From Thiopseudomonas denitrificans (GTDB lineage Bacteria; Pseudomonadota; Gammaproteobacteria; Pseudomonadales; Pseudomonadaceae), in contig NZ_LNJZ01000007.1 of the NCBI RefSeq assembly GCF_002866065.1, positions 288,388 to 352,387 on the forward strand: a stretch of DNA of 64,000 bases, read 5' to 3'. The translations under genes and the position numbers were made by a program. Every line of letters begins with the position of its first letter. Position 1 is the stretch's first letter. The notes under the pieces were generated by a model. The model was given only the letters and a program-made list of their open reading frames with translations. It was not told the DNA's origin and searched no databases. This document shows positions 52,238 to 63,959 of the stretch, one piece after another.

Positions 52238-53477
52238 AGCGCAGGGCCTCCGCCGGCTGTGTCCGTGAAGCACGCCACGCCGGATACAGCGTGGCCAGGA
52301 AACTCATGCCCAGTGCCGCACTGCAGATCAGCAGCACATCCTGCCAGCGCAGCTCCGAGGGCAGATAGCTGATGAAATACACGTCCGAGCTCAGGAACTG
52401 GTGACCGAAGAAGGATTCGATGGCCGCCACCCAGGTGGTGACATTCAGCGCACTGATCACGCCCAGTACGCCGCCGATCAGCGTGCCGATCACACCAATC
52501 AATGTACCCTGCACCATGAACACCGCCATGATCTGGCGCGGTGAAGCACCCAGCGTGCGCAAAATGGCAATATCGGCTTTCTTGTCGGTGACTACCATCA
52601 CCAGTGTGGAAATGATATTGAACGCAGCAACCGCGACAATCAGCAACAGCAACAGGGCGATCATAGTCTTTTCCATCTGGATCGCCTGGAACAGGTTGCC
52701 GTGGCTGCGAGTCCAGTCACGCGGATGCAGGTCGCTGTCTTCGATGGTGGCGGCGATCTCCCAGGAGACCCGCGGCGCGTCGAACAGGTCTTTCAGCTTG
52801 AGGCGAATGCCCTCCACCTGGTGTGGCTGCCAGCGCGACAGGCGGGCGGCGTCGGCGATATGGATCAGGGCCAGCGAGCCGTCCAGCTCGGCCCCCACCT
52901 TGAAAATGCCGGCCACGGTAAAACGCTTCAGGCGCGGAAACACCCCGGCCGGAGTGACCGAGGCTTCCGGCAACACAAAGGTCAGTTTGTCGCCAACCCG
53001 CACATTGAAACGCCGCGCGGTCGTTTCGCCGATGATGATCGAGAAATCGCCGCTTTTCAGGTCCGCAAGGCTGCCGGCCTGCATGTGATTGCTGATGATC
53101 GAGACATCATCTTCGGCCTCAGGCAACACCCCGTTGACCAGCACCGGCTGCACGCTGCCGCTGTGCGTCAACATGCCCTGCAGCTGGGTAAATGGCGCTA
53201 TCGCCCGCACCTCGGGATGCAGCATGACCTGCGCCCCGGTGGCACGCCAGTCATCCAGTGGCGTAAACGAGCTGACTGTGGCGTGCGGCACCATGCCCAG
53301 AATGCGCGTTCGCATCTCGCGGTCGAAGCCGTTCATCACCGACAGCACCAGGATCATCACCAGCACACCCAGTGCCAGCCCGATCATGGAAGTCAGAGAA
53401 ATGAAAGAAATGAAATGGTTGCGTCTTTTGGCCCGCGTATAACGCATGCCGATAAACAAAGCCAGAGGTCGAAACAT
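52230..53477 (-). CDS. lolC: Lipoprotein-releasing permease LolC/LolE family
   Basis: Permease of 415 residues with four transmembrane helices (about 20-45, 270-295, 315-345, 375-400) and a large periplasmic loop. The family N-terminus is [28 protein letters not shown], split here around residue 20, and the loop has the cytosolic coupling segment [19 protein letters not shown] (about 305-323). The ATG at 53477 fits the family start. Only one permease is present beside lolD, whereas Pseudomonas usually has lolC-lolD-lolE, so a homodimer (LolF-like) arrangement is possible. Confidence 0.9.
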   Translation of the reverse strand: MFRPLALFIGMRYTRAKRRNHFISFISLTSMIGLALGVLVMILVLSVMNGFDREMRTRILGMVPHATVSSFTPLDDWRATGAQVMLHPEVRAIAPFTQLQGMLTHSGSVQPVLVNGVLPEAEDDVSIISNHMQAGSLADLKSGDFSIIIGETTARRFNVRVGDKLTFVLPEASVTPAGVFPRLKRFTVAGIFKVGAELDGSLALIHIADAARLSRWQPHQVEGIRLKLKDLFDAPRVSWEIAATIEDSDLHPRDWTRSHGNLFQAIQMEKTMIALLLLLIVAVAAFNIISTLVMVVTDKKADIAILRTLGASPRQIMAVFMVQGTLIGVIGTLIGGVLGVISALNVTTWVAAIESFFGHQFLSSDVYFISYLPSELRWQDVLLICSAALGMSFLATLYPAWRASRTQPAEALRYE

Positions 53478-53574
53478 AATGCTGCACTGTAAAAGGTTAA
53501 GGGCTAGAATGTGACAAACGCCTGCCAACCGGGTGGCCGGGAAGCCCATCAATCATGCCCAGTCTGGACATAAC

Positions 53575-54126
53575 ATGATCACACAGGACTCTCAGGAACG
53601 TCGCGCATACTACCGCATCCGGGACCGGATCGCACTGCAAATCAGCACGGGCGCTCCATCCGGCGAGGACTCGCTGCTGTTCAACCTGCTCAACGAACTC
53701 TACCTGCTCGAGCTGGAGTCACAGCCTCTGTTGCGCAGCATCAGCGAGCAGCAACGTACGCTGGTCAATTACCTGAAAATCACCAACAAGCGCATTGATC
53801 TGCTGGCCAATGCGCTGGCGCAAGGCCTGATGAAGGATTTTGGCGAGCCGCAGGAAGTCACCCTCTCCGAAGACGGCATCTGCTTTCTCGATACCCGCCA
53901 TCATCAGCCCGGCAGCATTCTCACGCTTCGCCTGATCTTGCTGCCGCAGGCATTCGGTCTGCAGCTGCAAGCCCGGATCGTCAACTGCCAGGCAACAGGC
54001 GACCGCTTCAAGGTCGCCGCCTGTTTTCACGAACCCAGCGAAACGCAGCGGCAGGTTCTTGCCCGTCATATCATGCACAAACAGGCCCAGGAGCGCCGTG
54101 AGGCACTGGCTGACCTTCAGGAGTAA
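53575..54126 (+). CDS. PilZ-domain protein
   Basis: Protein of 183 residues with an N-terminal helical region (about 20-80) and a C-terminal PilZ domain (about 90-170). The RxxxR-like motif ERRAYYRIRDRI lies near the N-terminus (about 8-19), and the LSEDGICFLDTRHHQPGS segment (about 98-115) corresponds to the (D/N)xSxxG motif with Thr in the first position. c-di-GMP binding is possible but not assured. The gene lies divergent from lolC, the same neighbourhood as PA2989 in Pseudomonas aeruginosa. ATG 53575 is preferred over GTG 53533. Confidence 0.8.
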   Translation: MITQDSQERRAYYRIRDRIALQISTGAPSGEDSLLFNLLNELYLLELESQPLLRSISEQQRTLVNYLKITNKRIDLLANALAQGLMKDFGEPQEVTLSEDGICFLDTRHHQPGSILTLRLILLPQAFGLQLQARIVNCQATGDRFKVAACFHEPSETQRQVLARHIMHKQAQERREALADLQE

Positions 54127-54132
54127 ATTTTC

Positions 54133-54429
54133 ATGTACAAGGTTGTTGCCAAATGGCTTCTTCTCGCCCTGTTGTCCGCCAGTACCGCTGCGCTGGCAGA
54201 TACCCTGAAAATTCCGCTTGGCCAGCAAAGCGGCCAGACTGCAGCGGGTCTGCCACAACGCGGGCAAAGCCAGACCAGCGTCTTGCGTGCCCATGGCGAG
54301 CCGGCAAGGCGTCACGCCAGCGTTGGCCAGCCCCCCATCACGCGCTGGGACTACCCGGGCTTTTCGGTTTATTTTGAATACGACCACGTCATCAACAGCG
54401 TACGCCAGCATCAGGGGCAATCGCGATGA
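54133..54429 (+). CDS. Small exported protein
   Basis: Protein of 98 residues with a clear signal peptide (MYKVVAKWLLLALLSASTAALA, cut before DTLKI) and a mature part of about 76 residues ending in a beta-rich WDYPGFSVYFEYDHVINSV segment. No domain is named; homologues appear between the PilZ gene and the phosphodiesterase in Pseudomonas. AGGAG before the ATG overlaps the PilZ stop, and its own end overlaps the next gene by 4 nt, so the three genes form an operon. Confidence 0.7.
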   Translation: MYKVVAKWLLLALLSASTAALADTLKIPLGQQSGQTAAGLPQRGQSQTSVLRAHGEPARRHASVGQPPITRWDYPGFSVYFEYDHVINSVRQHQGQSR

Positions 54430-55148
54430 CGCTGATCTATGGCCATCGCGGGGCCAAGGGATTGGCTCCGGAAAACACCCTGGCCAGCTTTCAGGCCTGC
54501 CTTGATGCCGGCGTACAGCGCTGCGAGCTGGATGTGCGCCTGTCCCGTGACCATCAGGTGGTGGTCATTCATGATGCCGACCTGAAGCGTCTGGCCGGCA
54601 GCAAGGCCCGGGTGAAAAACCAGACCGCCGCCGAGCTGGCCAGCACTGATGTGCGCCACGCCGGCCCGTCCTGGCCGGTACCCTGCACAATACCGGCGCT
54701 CGCCGAGGTGATGGCAGCCTGCCCTTTCGAACACTGGCAAATAGAAATCAAGAGCCTGTCACGCAAGCGTGCGGTGATCCTGATCCAGGCCATTGCACGA
54801 CTTTGCGAACAATTCGGTCTTAACGACAAGGTGGTATTGACCAGCAGCTCGCATACCGTACTGCGTACGGCCATGCAACAGGCACCCCATCTGAAACGCG
54901 GGCTGGTCGCCGAATATGCCTGGCTGGACCCGGTGAAAACAGCCCAGCGCTTTCAGTGCAGCCTGCTGGCCCTGAACTGGAGCCTGTGCATCGAGAAACG
55001 CATTCTCGATGCACAGAACGCCGGCCTGCATGTGTCCGCCTGGACGGTGAACGACCCGGCGCTGATGCGCCAGCTCGTCCAGTATGGCGTTGACAGCCTG
55101 ATTACAGACTTTCCCGGGCTGGCCAGCGCCACGCTCGGGAGTCCGTAA
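54426..55148 (+). CDS. Glycerophosphodiester phosphodiesterase
   Basis: GDPD-family enzyme of 240 residues that hydrolyses glycerophosphodiesters to sn-glycerol 3-phosphate and an alcohol. Catalytic motifs: YGHRGAKGLAPENTLASF (residues 5-22; His7, Arg8, Glu17), CELDVRLSRDHQVVVIHD (about 37-54; Glu38, Asp40, His53) and QIEIKS near 106. No signal peptide is evident, so it is cytosolic (UgpQ-like). It overlaps the preceding small gene by 4 nt. Confidence 0.9.
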   Translation: MTLIYGHRGAKGLAPENTLASFQACLDAGVQRCELDVRLSRDHQVVVIHDADLKRLAGSKARVKNQTAAELASTDVRHAGPSWPVPCTIPALAEVMAACPFEHWQIEIKSLSRKRAVILIQAIARLCEQFGLNDKVVLTSSSHTVLRTAMQQAPHLKRGLVAEYAWLDPVKTAQRFQCSLLALNWSLCIEKRILDAQNAGLHVSAWTVNDPALMRQLVQYGVDSLITDFPGLASATLGSP

Positions 55149-55165
55149 ACAACTGCTCAAAGGCC

Positions 55166-55196
55166 GCTCCGGCCATCGCCACTGCCTGGCCGGAGC
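55166..55196. terminator. Bidirectional hairpin between the phosphodiesterase gene and sthA
   Basis: GCTCCGGCCA (55166-55175) pairs perfectly with TGGCCGGAGC (55187-55196) across an 11-nt loop. It lies in the 51-nt convergent gap. The plus side is followed by CGCTCAAAAAA and the minus side by GGCCTTTG, so it has weak T-runs but a strong stem. Confidence 0.5.
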
Positions 55197-55199
55197 CGC

Positions 55200-56591
55200 T
55201 CAAAAAAGCCTGTTCATTCCATCATAGGCTGCGACCCGGTACGCTTCCGCCATGGTCGGGAAGTTGAAGGTGGTATTGATGAAATACTTCAGGCTGTTGG
55301 CCTCGCCCGGCTGGTTCATCACTGCCTGGCCAATGTGAACAATCTCTGACGCCTGATAGCCGAAGCAGTGAACGCCGAGAATCGCCAGCGTCTCGCGATG
55401 GAACAGGATTTTCAGCATGCCGGTCTCTTCACCGGAAATCTGCGCACGCGCCATGCTCTTGAAGAACGCCTTGCCCACCTCGTAAGGCACCTTCTCTTCG
55501 GTCAGCTCCTGCTCGGTCTTGCCGATCGAGCTGATCTCGGGGATGGTGTAAATCCCGGTTGGCACGTCATCAACATAGTGCCAGCTGCCATCGTCAATGA
55601 TGTTGCCGGCTGCAGAACGGCCCTGGTCGTAGGCGGCACTGGCCAGGCTCGGCCAGCCGATCACGTCACCGGCGGCGTAGATGTTCGGCACTTCGGTACG
55701 GTAGTACTCATCTACTGCCACCTGGCCACGGCTGTTAGCCGCCAGGCCGACATTCTCCAGACCCAGCTGGTCGGTGTTGCCGGTACGGCCGTTACACCAG
55801 AGGAAGCCGTCCGCCTTGATCTTCTTGCCCGACTTCAGGTGCAGGATGACGCCGTTTTCAACACCTTCAACACGCTCGTACTCTTCGTTGTGACGTACCA
55901 GTACGTTGTTGATGCGCAGGTGGTAACTCAGGGCATCGGAGATTTCACGGTCAAGGAAGCTGAGCAGGCGGTCACGGGTGTCGATCAAGTCAACCAGTAC
56001 GCCCAGGCCGCTGAAAATGGAGGCATATTCACAACCAATCACGCCAGCACCATAGACGATCAGGCGGCGCGGGGTGTAGCCAAGGCTGAGAATGGTGTCG
56101 CTGTCGTAGATGCGCGGGTGGTTGAAGTCGATATCCGCTGGGCGGTATGGACGTGAACCGGTGGCGATGATGATCTGGTTGGCCACCAGCTTTTCCACCC
56201 GGCTCGGGCCCACCACGTCGATACTGTGTTCGTCGGCAAAGCTGGCAGTACCGAAGTAGACATCAATACGGTTGCGGGCATAGTAGGCGGTACGGGAGGC
56301 CACCTGGCGGGCAATCACGCTTTCCGCGCTTTTCAGCACATCCGGAAAGGAAAACCAGCGCGGCTCGCCAATCTGGCGGAACATCGGGTTGGTGTTGAAA
56401 CGCAGGATCTGCCGCACCGAGTGACGCAACGCCTTCGATGGAATGGTCCCCAGATGGGTACTGCTGCCGCCGACCACACCACGGCTTTCCACCACGGCAA
56501 CCTTGCGACCGGCTTTGGCCGCGTTCATTGCCGCCCCTTCGCCTGCCGGGCCGGAACCAAGAATGACTACATCGTAATTATAAACCGCCAT
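55200..56591 (-). CDS. sthA: Soluble pyridine nucleotide transhydrogenase SthA
   Basis: FAD enzyme that interconverts NADPH + NAD+ and NADP+ + NADH. The 463 residues have the N-terminal FAD motif [20 protein letters not shown] (residues 8-27), the NAD motif [15 protein letters not shown] (about 178-192) and the C-terminal dimer domain. The site of the redox disulfide of related reductases is [17 protein letters not shown] (about 41-57), with no CxxxxC pair, as in Sth. It follows nqrM by 119 nt in the same direction. Confidence 0.93.
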   Translation of the reverse strand: MAVYNYDVVILGSGPAGEGAAMNAAKAGRKVAVVESRGVVGGSSTHLGTIPSKALRHSVRQILRFNTNPMFRQIGEPRWFSFPDVLKSAESVIARQVASRTAYYARNRIDVYFGTASFADEHSIDVVGPSRVEKLVANQIIIATGSRPYRPADIDFNHPRIYDSDTILSLGYTPRRLIVYGAGVIGCEYASIFSGLGVLVDLIDTRDRLLSFLDREISDALSYHLRINNVLVRHNEEYERVEGVENGVILHLKSGKKIKADGFLWCNGRTGNTDQLGLENVGLAANSRGQVAVDEYYRTEVPNIYAAGDVIGWPSLASAAYDQGRSAAGNIIDDGSWHYVDDVPTGIYTIPEISSIGKTEQELTEEKVPYEVGKAFFKSMARAQISGEETGMLKILFHRETLAILGVHCFGYQASEIVHIGQAVMNQPGEANSLKYFINTTFNFPTMAEAYRVAAYDGMNRLF

Positions 56592-56710
56592 TTAAACTCC
56601 TTAATTCACCTGCCATGAAAACCGTCACAGACTGGCAACTCCGCTGCTGGTGCCTGCGCGCCCGGAGGCACTCACCGCGACACCACCTGCCGACGGTCTT
56701 CAGCTATCTG

Positions 56711-56956
56711 TCATTTGCGTGCTGTAGCGTCGTAGGCCAGCTCCCGGGCCGCCTGTACCGTGCCGTTGGCATTGGCTTCTTCACACTTCAGCCGTTCACC
56801 GCCACAAATCGAGCAATTCTTTTCAATGCCCAGCGCGGCAATGCCGCCGCAGGAACCGGCAATCGGCTTGCGTCCGGCCATCACGCCCGAAGCCATGCCC
56901 AGCACCACCAGCAGCATCACAGCAAATACCACCAGAACCATAATCAGATATGTCAT
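56711..56956 (-). CDS. nqrM: Na+-NQR maturation factor NqrM
   Basis: DUF539 membrane protein of 81 residues with one transmembrane helix (LIMVLVVFAVMLLVVLGMASG, about 4-24) and a cysteine-rich soluble end: GSCGGIAALGIEKNCSICGG and KCEEAN. It delivers iron to the NqrD/NqrE site of Na+-NQR in Vibrio. The ATG at 56956 has GGAGGT 7 nt upstream and follows apbE by 4 nt. It is the last gene of the nqr operon. Confidence 0.9.
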   Translation of the reverse strand: MTYLIMVLVVFAVMLLVVLGMASGVMAGRKPIAGSCGGIAALGIEKNCSICGGERLKCEEANANGTVQAARELAYDATARK

Positions 56957-56960
56957 GAGA

Positions 56961-57989
56961 CTACCTCCCCTGTTCGGGAAACAATTGTTCAAAATCCGGG
57001 CTGACATGGCTGACGAATTCGCCGTTTTCACGGGTCACGAACAGCGCCGCAATACCATGCTGCCTGACAAATTTCATGCCTTCATCCTTGCCCAGCACCA
57101 TCAGCAAGGTACCCAGTCCGTCCGCCGCCATGGCCGAGCGGTCAATCACCGTAACTGCAGCCAGGTTGTGCGCAATCGGCGCACCGGTTTTCGCATCCAG
57201 CGTATGAGAGAAGCGGATACCGTCCTCTTCAAAATAATTGCGGTAATCACCTGAAGTATTCACGCCCCAGCCGTCAATTTCCAGTACTCGCTGCAACACC
57301 CGCTCACCGTTACCAAGCGGCTGTTCGATGGCGATGCGCCAGGGCGAGCCGTCCGGCTTTTTGCCTTTGGCTATCAGCTCGCCGGTCACCTCGACCATAT
57401 AGTTGTGGATGCCCAGATCCTCAAATTTCGCCGCTATGCGATCAACAGTATAGCCTGCGGCGATGCTGTTGAGGTCAAGCTTGAGGTCAACTTCCTTGCA
57501 AAGCTGATTACCCTCAATACTCAGGTGCTGATAGCCCATCCGGCTGCGCGCTTCGCTGATCGCCTCTTCAGACGGAATCTGGCGATCACGGCTGGCCGGG
57601 CCAAAGCCCCAGACATTCAGCAGCGGCTGGATGGTGATGTCGAAACGCCCCTCACTCAGCCGGGACAGCTCATCGGCATAGCCGATCAGCTCGAGCACGG
57701 GCGCAGGCATCTGTTCACAGCTGCCGGCCGGCAGCTTGTTGAAACGGGACAGATCCGAGTCTGCACGGTAGGTCGACATCTGGCGGTCGACCTCATCGAG
57801 GATGTTCTGAACGACAACACCCGCTGCATCGGCAGCGGGTGTTGTCTTGTTTGCAACATACTTGATGGTGTAAGTGCTGCCCATGGTTGGACCGGACAGC
57901 ACTTCGACACGCTCGGCCGGTTGGCAACCGGCCAGCGCAAGGCTCATGACTGTGATAACTCCCGCACCCTGTAACAGGTTGCGCAGCAT
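56961..57989 (-). CDS. apbE: FAD:protein FMN transferase ApbE
   Basis: Lipoprotein of 342 residues that covalently attaches FMN to threonine of NqrB and NqrC in the periplasm. The lipobox is LALAGC (about 17-22). Family blocks are MGSTYTIKY (about 37-45), DRQMSTYRADSDLSRFN (about 69-85), DLNSIAAGYTVDRIA (about 170-184) and DAKTGAPIAHNLAAVTV (about 267-283). The ATG at 57989 is used; the frame begins with TTG at 58001 inside nqrF. A perfect 15-bp dyad lies within the gene at 57813. Confidence 0.93.
   Translation of the reverse strand: MLRNLLQGAGVITVMSLALAGCQPAERVEVLSGPTMGSTYTIKYVANKTTPAADAAGVVVQNILDEVDRQMSTYRADSDLSRFNKLPAGSCEQMPAPVLELIGYADELSRLSEGRFDITIQPLLNVWGFGPASRDRQIPSEEAISEARSRMGYQHLSIEGNQLCKEVDLKLDLNSIAAGYTVDRIAAKFEDLGIHNYMVEVTGELIAKGKKPDGSPWRIAIEQPLGNGERVLQRVLEIDGWGVNTSGDYRNYFEEDGIRFSHTLDAKTGAPIAHNLAAVTVIDRSAMAADGLGTLLMVLGKDEGMKFVRQHGIAALFVTRENGEFVSHVSPDFEQLFPEQGR
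57813..57846. repeat. 15-bp perfect inverted repeat inside apbE
   Basis: GACAACACCCGCTGC (57813-57827) and GCAGCGGGTGTTGTC (57832-57846) flank ATCG. It starts about 145 nt into the coding sequence and encodes part of a weakly conserved loop. Its outer 12-mer GACAACACCCGC recurs in the hairpin between pilA and the oligosaccharyltransferase gene (33145-33156). Confidence 0.7.
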
Positions 57990-57990
57990 G

Positions 57991-59214
57991 TTAGCCTCCA
58001 AAGTCGTCCAGCAAGATGTTTTCAGGCTCTACGCCCAGGTCTTCCAGCATCTTGATGACGGCGGCGTTCATCATGGGTGGTCCACACATGTAGAACTCGC
58101 AGTCTTCCGGTGCCGGGTGATCCTTGAGATAGTTCTCGTAGAGCACGTTGTGGATGAAGCCCTGCAGACCGGTCCAGTTGTCCTCGGGCAGAGGATCGGA
58201 CAGGGCCAGGTGCCACTGGAAGTTCTCGTTTTCTTCCTGCAGCTTGTCGTACTCGTCGACATAGAAGGCTTCACGCATGGAGCGCGCACCGTACCAGAAG
58301 CTGATCTTGCGCTTGGACTTCAGGCGCTTGAGCTGGTCGAAGATGTGCGAACGCATCGGTGCCATACCGGCACCACCACCGATGAAGACCATCTCGGCAT
58401 CGGTATCCTTGGCGAAGAAATCACCGAAGGGACCGTACACTGTCACCTTGTCGCCCTCTTTCAGGCTGAACACATAGGAAGACATGATGCCGGGAGGAAT
58501 CTCGTCACGGCCGGGTGGCGGAGTGGCGATACGGATGTTGAACTTGACCATGCCCTTTTCTTCAGGGTAGTTGGCCATGGAGTAGGCACGAATGGTGGTT
58601 TCCTTCACATCGGACACATAGCGCCAGATGTTGAACTTGTCCCAGTCCTCGTGGAATTTCTCCTCGATGTCAAAATCCTTGTACTCGACACGGTGTGGCG
58701 GGCATTCCAGCTGCACATAGCCGCCGGCGCGGAAGTTGACGTCCTCGCCCTCGGGCAGAACCAGGGTCAGCTCCTTGATGAAAGTGGCCACGTTGGGGTT
58801 GGAGCCCACAGTGCACTCCCACTTCTTGACGCCGAACACTTCTTCGGGGATCTGGATCTTCATGTCCTGCTTGACGGACACCTGGCAAGACAGACGCCAG
58901 CCTTCGTTGGCCTCGCGGCGGGTGAAGTGGCTGCCTTCGGCCGGCAGCATGTCACCGCCACCTTCGAAGACCTGGCATTTGCACTGGGCACAGGTGCCAC
59001 CACCACCACAGGCGGATGAAAGGAAAATATTCTGCGCAGCCAGCGTCTGCAGCAGCTTGCCGCCGGCAGGAACCGTCACGCTGCGCTCGTCATTGATCAG
59101 AATGCTGACATCGCCGCTGGAAACCAGCTTGGCGCGCGCAATCAGGATGATCACCACCAGCGCCAGAACGATGGCGGTGAACATTCCGATGGCCAAAAAG
59201 ACTTCGAAACTCAT
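57991..59214 (-). CDS. nqrF: Na+-NQR subunit F (NADH-oxidising)
   Basis: Entry subunit of the Na+-pumping NADH:quinone reductase. The 407 residues have an N-terminal transmembrane helix (about 4-26), a 2Fe-2S domain with [17 protein letters not shown] (about 66-82), an FAD-binding domain ([11 protein letters not shown], about 208-218) and an NADH domain ([16 protein letters not shown] near 273-288). The next gene starts 2 nt after the stop. All residues expected for the cluster are present. Confidence 0.95.
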   Translation of the reverse strand: MSFEVFLAIGMFTAIVLALVVIILIARAKLVSSGDVSILINDERSVTVPAGGKLLQTLAAQNIFLSSACGGGGTCAQCKCQVFEGGGDMLPAEGSHFTRREANEGWRLSCQVSVKQDMKIQIPEEVFGVKKWECTVGSNPNVATFIKELTLVLPEGEDVNFRAGGYVQLECPPHRVEYKDFDIEEKFHEDWDKFNIWRYVSDVKETTIRAYSMANYPEEKGMVKFNIRIATPPPGRDEIPPGIMSSYVFSLKEGDKVTVYGPFGDFFAKDTDAEMVFIGGGAGMAPMRSHIFDQLKRLKSKRKISFWYGARSMREAFYVDEYDKLQEENENFQWHLALSDPLPEDNWTGLQGFIHNVLYENYLKDHPAPEDCEFYMCGPPMMNAAVIKMLEDLGVEPENILLDDFGG

Positions 59215-59227
59215 TATTCACTGCTCC

Positions 59228-59836
59228 TTAGAGTTGTACGCCGGAGAAGGACATGAAACCAAGGGACATCAGGCCAATGGTAATGAAGGTAATGCCCAGC
59301 CCCTGCAGACCTGCAGGAACGTCGCTGTACTTCAGCTTCTCGCGAATGGCTGCCAGCAAGGCAATTGCCAGGGCCCAGGAGAAGCCGGAGCCCAGTCCGT
59401 AAACCACACTCTCGGCCAGGTCGTAGTCACGCTCAACCATGAACAGGGTGCCACCCATGATGGCGCAGTTCACGGTAATCAGCGGCAGGAACACACCCAG
59501 CGCGTTGTAAAGTGCGGGAACGTACTTGTCCAGCAGCATTTCCAGGATCTGCACGATGGCGGCAATAACGCCAATGTAGCTCAGCAGACCAAGGAAGCTC
59601 AGATCCACATCCGGCAGACCGGCCCAGGCCAGTGCACCATCTTTCAGCAAGTAGGTGTAGATCAGGTTGTTGGCAGGAACGGTAATGGTCTGTACCACAA
59701 CCACCGCAATACCCAGGCCAATGGCGGTTTCGACCTTCTTGGACAGTGCAATGAAGGTACACATACCCAGGAAGAAGGCCAGCGCCATGTTCTCGATGAA
59801 GATCGATTTAACCAGCAGACTCAAATAGTGTTCCAT
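59228..59836 (-). CDS. nqrE: Na+-NQR subunit E
   Basis: Integral membrane subunit of 202 residues, the usual length, with six helices and the half-repeat shared with NqrD. The start at 59836 gives [20 protein letters not shown]; the frame to 59902 overlaps nqrD and is excluded. The first conserved cysteine (GMCTFIAL, residue 26) and the second (TVNCAIMGG, about 120) are the ligands of the intramembrane iron centre shared with NqrD. Confidence 0.93.
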   Translation of the reverse strand: MEHYLSLLVKSIFIENMALAFFLGMCTFIALSKKVETAIGLGIAVVVVQTITVPANNLIYTYLLKDGALAWAGLPDVDLSFLGLLSYIGVIAAIVQILEMLLDKYVPALYNALGVFLPLITVNCAIMGGTLFMVERDYDLAESVVYGLGSGFSWALAIALLAAIREKLKYSDVPAGLQGLGITFITIGLMSLGFMSFSGVQL

Positions 59837-59837
59837 C

Positions 59838-60506
59838 TTAGTAAGCCTCCTTCTCGGCAGTGTTCGGAGCCATGACAAAGTCCGGCTTCTCCATCTGCTC
59901 ACGCTTCCACATGCGCAGCGCCCAGATGATCAGGCCGATCAGGAAGAACGCGGATGGTGGCAGCAGCAGCAGGCCGTTTGGCAGGTACCAGCCGCCATCG
60001 TTCATGGTCTGGAAAATGGTCACGCCGACCAGTTTGCCCGAACCGAACAGCTCGCGGATGATGCCGAGAATAATCAGCATCGCGCTATAGCCCAGGCCGT
60101 TACCGATACCGTCAAAGAATGACAGCACTGGCGGGTTGGACATGGCGAAGGCTTCGGCACGACCCATCACGATACAGTTGGTGATGATCAGGCCGACGAA
60201 CACCGACAGCTGCTTGGACAGTCCATAGGCATAAGCCTTGAGGAACTGGTCCACCACGATTACCAGCGAGGCGATGATCACCATTTGCACGATCATGCGG
60301 ATCGAGCTCGGGATCTGGGCCCGGATCATCGAGATGAACATGCCGGAGAAACCTGTTACCAGTGTCAGTGCAATCGACATGACGATGGCGGTTTTCAGGT
60401 TCGATGTTACGGCCAGTGCAGAACAGATACCCAGAATCTGCAGGCCGATGGGGTTGTTGTTGAAAATAGGATCAAGCAACACGCCCTTGATGGTTGGCTC
60501 AGCCAT
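59838..60506 (-). CDS. nqrD: Na+-NQR subunit D
   Basis: Integral membrane subunit of 222 residues, homologous to NqrE. Conserved cysteines in [14 protein letters not shown] (residue 28) and [14 protein letters not shown] (about 111) complete the iron site. It is separated from nqrE by 1 nt and from nqrC by 3 nt. The sequence [20 protein letters not shown] closes the last helix. Confidence 0.93.
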   Translation of the reverse strand: MAEPTIKGVLLDPIFNNNPIGLQILGICSALAVTSNLKTAIVMSIALTLVTGFSGMFISMIRAQIPSSIRMIVQMVIIASLVIVVDQFLKAYAYGLSKQLSVFVGLIITNCIVMGRAEAFAMSNPPVLSFFDGIGNGLGYSAMLIILGIIRELFGSGKLVGVTIFQTMNDGGWYLPNGLLLLPPSAFFLIGLIIWALRMWKREQMEKPDFVMAPNTAEKEAY

Positions 60507-60509
60507 TGG

Positions 60510-61298
60510 TTATGCCTCCCCTTTGCGCAGGCGGTTCAGGAATGGGCCAAAGCCATTCTCACCCAGCCAGTAATCCAACAGATGGTTGACACCGTTACTG
60601 GTCAGGGTAGCACCAGCAATGCCGTCAATCTGATTTTTTGCCGCCGGGCTGGAACGGTCAACGTTGCCCTTGATGACATGCAGCACAGGCTTGCCGCTGG
60701 CATCAAACACTTCCTTGCCGGGCCACAGGGACTTCCACTTCGGGTTATCAACTTCGCCACCCAGACCCGGGGTCTCGGCATGCTCGTAGAAACCGAAGCC
60801 GGTTACGGTATTCAGGTCGCCCTTGACGGCAATGAAGCCATGCAGGGTGGACCAGAGGCCGTAGCCGCGAACCGGAATGATCAGGGTATCCAGCTGGCCA
60901 TTCTCTTCCACCACATAGACGGTGGCATAGCGCTCACGACGTTTGATGGACGCAATGTCCTCTTTGCTGTCGAGCTTTTTCGAGACGGCAGGGTCCTTGG
61001 CAGACGCGATGTGATCGAAGGTCAGCGGGTCGAACTTGTCCGAATAGGTGCCTTCCTCAAGGTCCACCAGGCGTGCCTGGATGCGGCCCTTGAACATGTC
61101 GCGGACCTGATCGCCACTCAAGCTGGCGTCACCGAGGCCGGCAATGGCCAGGATGCTGCGCTGCTTGTCCAGCAGGCTGTTGGCCTGTTGGGTCGGACGC
61201 AGGGCTACTGCAGCACCGGCAACGAAAATGGAGCACACCAGACAAACGACCAGAGCGACCGTCAGCGTGCCTGCGGTTGTATCTTTTCTACTAGACAT
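60510..61298 (-). CDS. nqrC: Na+-NQR subunit C (FMN-carrying)
   Basis: Periplasmically exposed subunit of 262 residues with one N-terminal helix ([20 protein letters not shown], about 10-29). The FMN attachment motif is [17 protein letters not shown] near 229-245; the Thr in AGAT is the flavinylation site, used by ApbE. The ATG at 61298 overlaps nqrB by 8 nt; the frame extension to 61346 lies in nqrB and is not used. Confidence 0.94.
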   Translation of the reverse strand: MSSRKDTTAGTLTVALVVCLVCSIFVAGAAVALRPTQQANSLLDKQRSILAIAGLGDASLSGDQVRDMFKGRIQARLVDLEEGTYSDKFDPLTFDHIASAKDPAVSKKLDSKEDIASIKRRERYATVYVVEENGQLDTLIIPVRGYGLWSTLHGFIAVKGDLNTVTGFGFYEHAETPGLGGEVDNPKWKSLWPGKEVFDASGKPVLHVIKGNVDRSSPAAKNQIDGIAGATLTSNGVNHLLDYWLGENGFGPFLNRLRKGEA

Positions 61299-62502
61299 TG
61301 CGTGCCAGCCTCCGCTTGATATTGGCCTGAACAACGAAGTGGTCAATCAGTGGTGCACAGAGGTTGGCAAACAGGATGGCCAACATCATGCCTTCGGGGA
61401 ATGCCGGGTTGACCACACGGATCAACACCACCATTACGCCGATCAGGGCACCGAAAATCCACTTGCCGGTATTGGTCATGGACGCGGACACGGGGTCGGT
61501 CGCCATGAACAGCATGCCGAAGGCAAAGCCGCCCACCACCATGTGCCAGTACCAGGGCATGGCAAACATCGGGTTGGTCTCGGAGCCGATCATGTTGAAC
61601 AGGGTGCTCAGGGCAATCATGCCCAGCATCACGCCGGCCACGATGCGCCACGCAGCAATGCGTGTCATCACCAGAATGCCGCCACCGATGAAGATCGCCA
61701 GAGTACTGGTTTCACCAATGGAGCCTGGCATGAAGCCGAGGAATGCATCCATCCAGCTCAGACCCTGATCGCTCAGCGCCTGCATGCCACCGGCAGAAAC
61801 CACGCTCAGGCTGGTGGCACCGGCAAAGCCGTCCACTGCAGTCCAGACTGCATCACCGGAGATGTCGGCAGGATAGGCGAAGAACAGGAACGCACGACCT
61901 ACCAGAGCAGGGTTGAGGAAGTTCTTGCCGGTACCGCCAAACACCTCTTTACCGATCACCACACCGAAGCTGATACCCATGGCAACCTGCCACAGTGGAA
62001 TGCTTGGTGGAACGATCAGGGCAAACAGGATGGAGCTGACGAAGAAACCTTCGTTGACTTCATGCTTGCGGATTGAGGCAAACAGGACTTCCCAGAAGCC
62101 ACCGGCAATGAAGGTCACCAGATAGATGGGCAGGAACCAGGTGGCACCCTGGATCATGTTGTCCCAGACGCTGCCCGGGTCAAAACCGGCCAGAGCACCG
62201 GTCAGGGCAAAGCGCCAGCCTTCCTGGGCAGCCAGCAGCTCGGGGCTGGCGGCAAACACCTGGTTGGCCTGGTAGCCGATGTTCCACATACCGAAGAACA
62301 TGGCCGGGAAGGCACAGAGCCACACGGTGATCATCATGCGCTTGAGGTCGATGCCGTCACGCACGTGGGCGGTGGTTTTGGTTACATCGGCCGGCTTGTA
62401 CAGAAAGGTATCCACTGCCTCATACAGGGCATACCATTTTTCGTACTTGCCGCCTTTCTCGAAGTTATGTTCGATCTTGTCTAGAAATGCACGAAGACCC
62501 AT
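61291..62502 (-). CDS. nqrB: Na+-NQR subunit B (FMN- and riboflavin-binding)
   Basis: Polytopic subunit of 403 residues with ten helices that carries covalent FMN and forms much of the Na+ path and quinone site. The ApbE target motif is [17 protein letters not shown] near 219-235, with Thr in [26 protein letters not shown] near 180-200 is the family core. It begins 3 nt after nqrA and overlaps nqrC by 8 nt. Confidence 0.95.
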   Translation of the reverse strand: MGLRAFLDKIEHNFEKGGKYEKWYALYEAVDTFLYKPADVTKTTAHVRDGIDLKRMMITVWLCAFPAMFFGMWNIGYQANQVFAASPELLAAQEGWRFALTGALAGFDPGSVWDNMIQGATWFLPIYLVTFIAGGFWEVLFASIRKHEVNEGFFVSSILFALIVPPSIPLWQVAMGISFGVVIGKEVFGGTGKNFLNPALVGRAFLFFAYPADISGDAVWTAVDGFAGATSLSVVSAGGMQALSDQGLSWMDAFLGFMPGSIGETSTLAIFIGGGILVMTRIAAWRIVAGVMLGMIALSTLFNMIGSETNPMFAMPWYWHMVVGGFAFGMLFMATDPVSASMTNTGKWIFGALIGVMVVLIRVVNPAFPEGMMLAILFANLCAPLIDHFVVQANIKRRLARNV

Positions 62503-62505
62503 GGA

Positions 62506-63942
<1,437 letters not shown>

Positions 63943-63953
63943 TTATCGGCGAC

Positions 63954-63959
63954 ATTATA
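63954..63959 (-). promoter_or_regulatory. Candidate -10 element of the nqr operon
   Basis: On the minus strand a perfect TATAAT (63959-63954) stands about 110 nt before the nqrA ATG, with only a poor -35 (GGAAAC) 17 nt upstream. The intervening leader is AT-rich. Confidence 0.4.
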
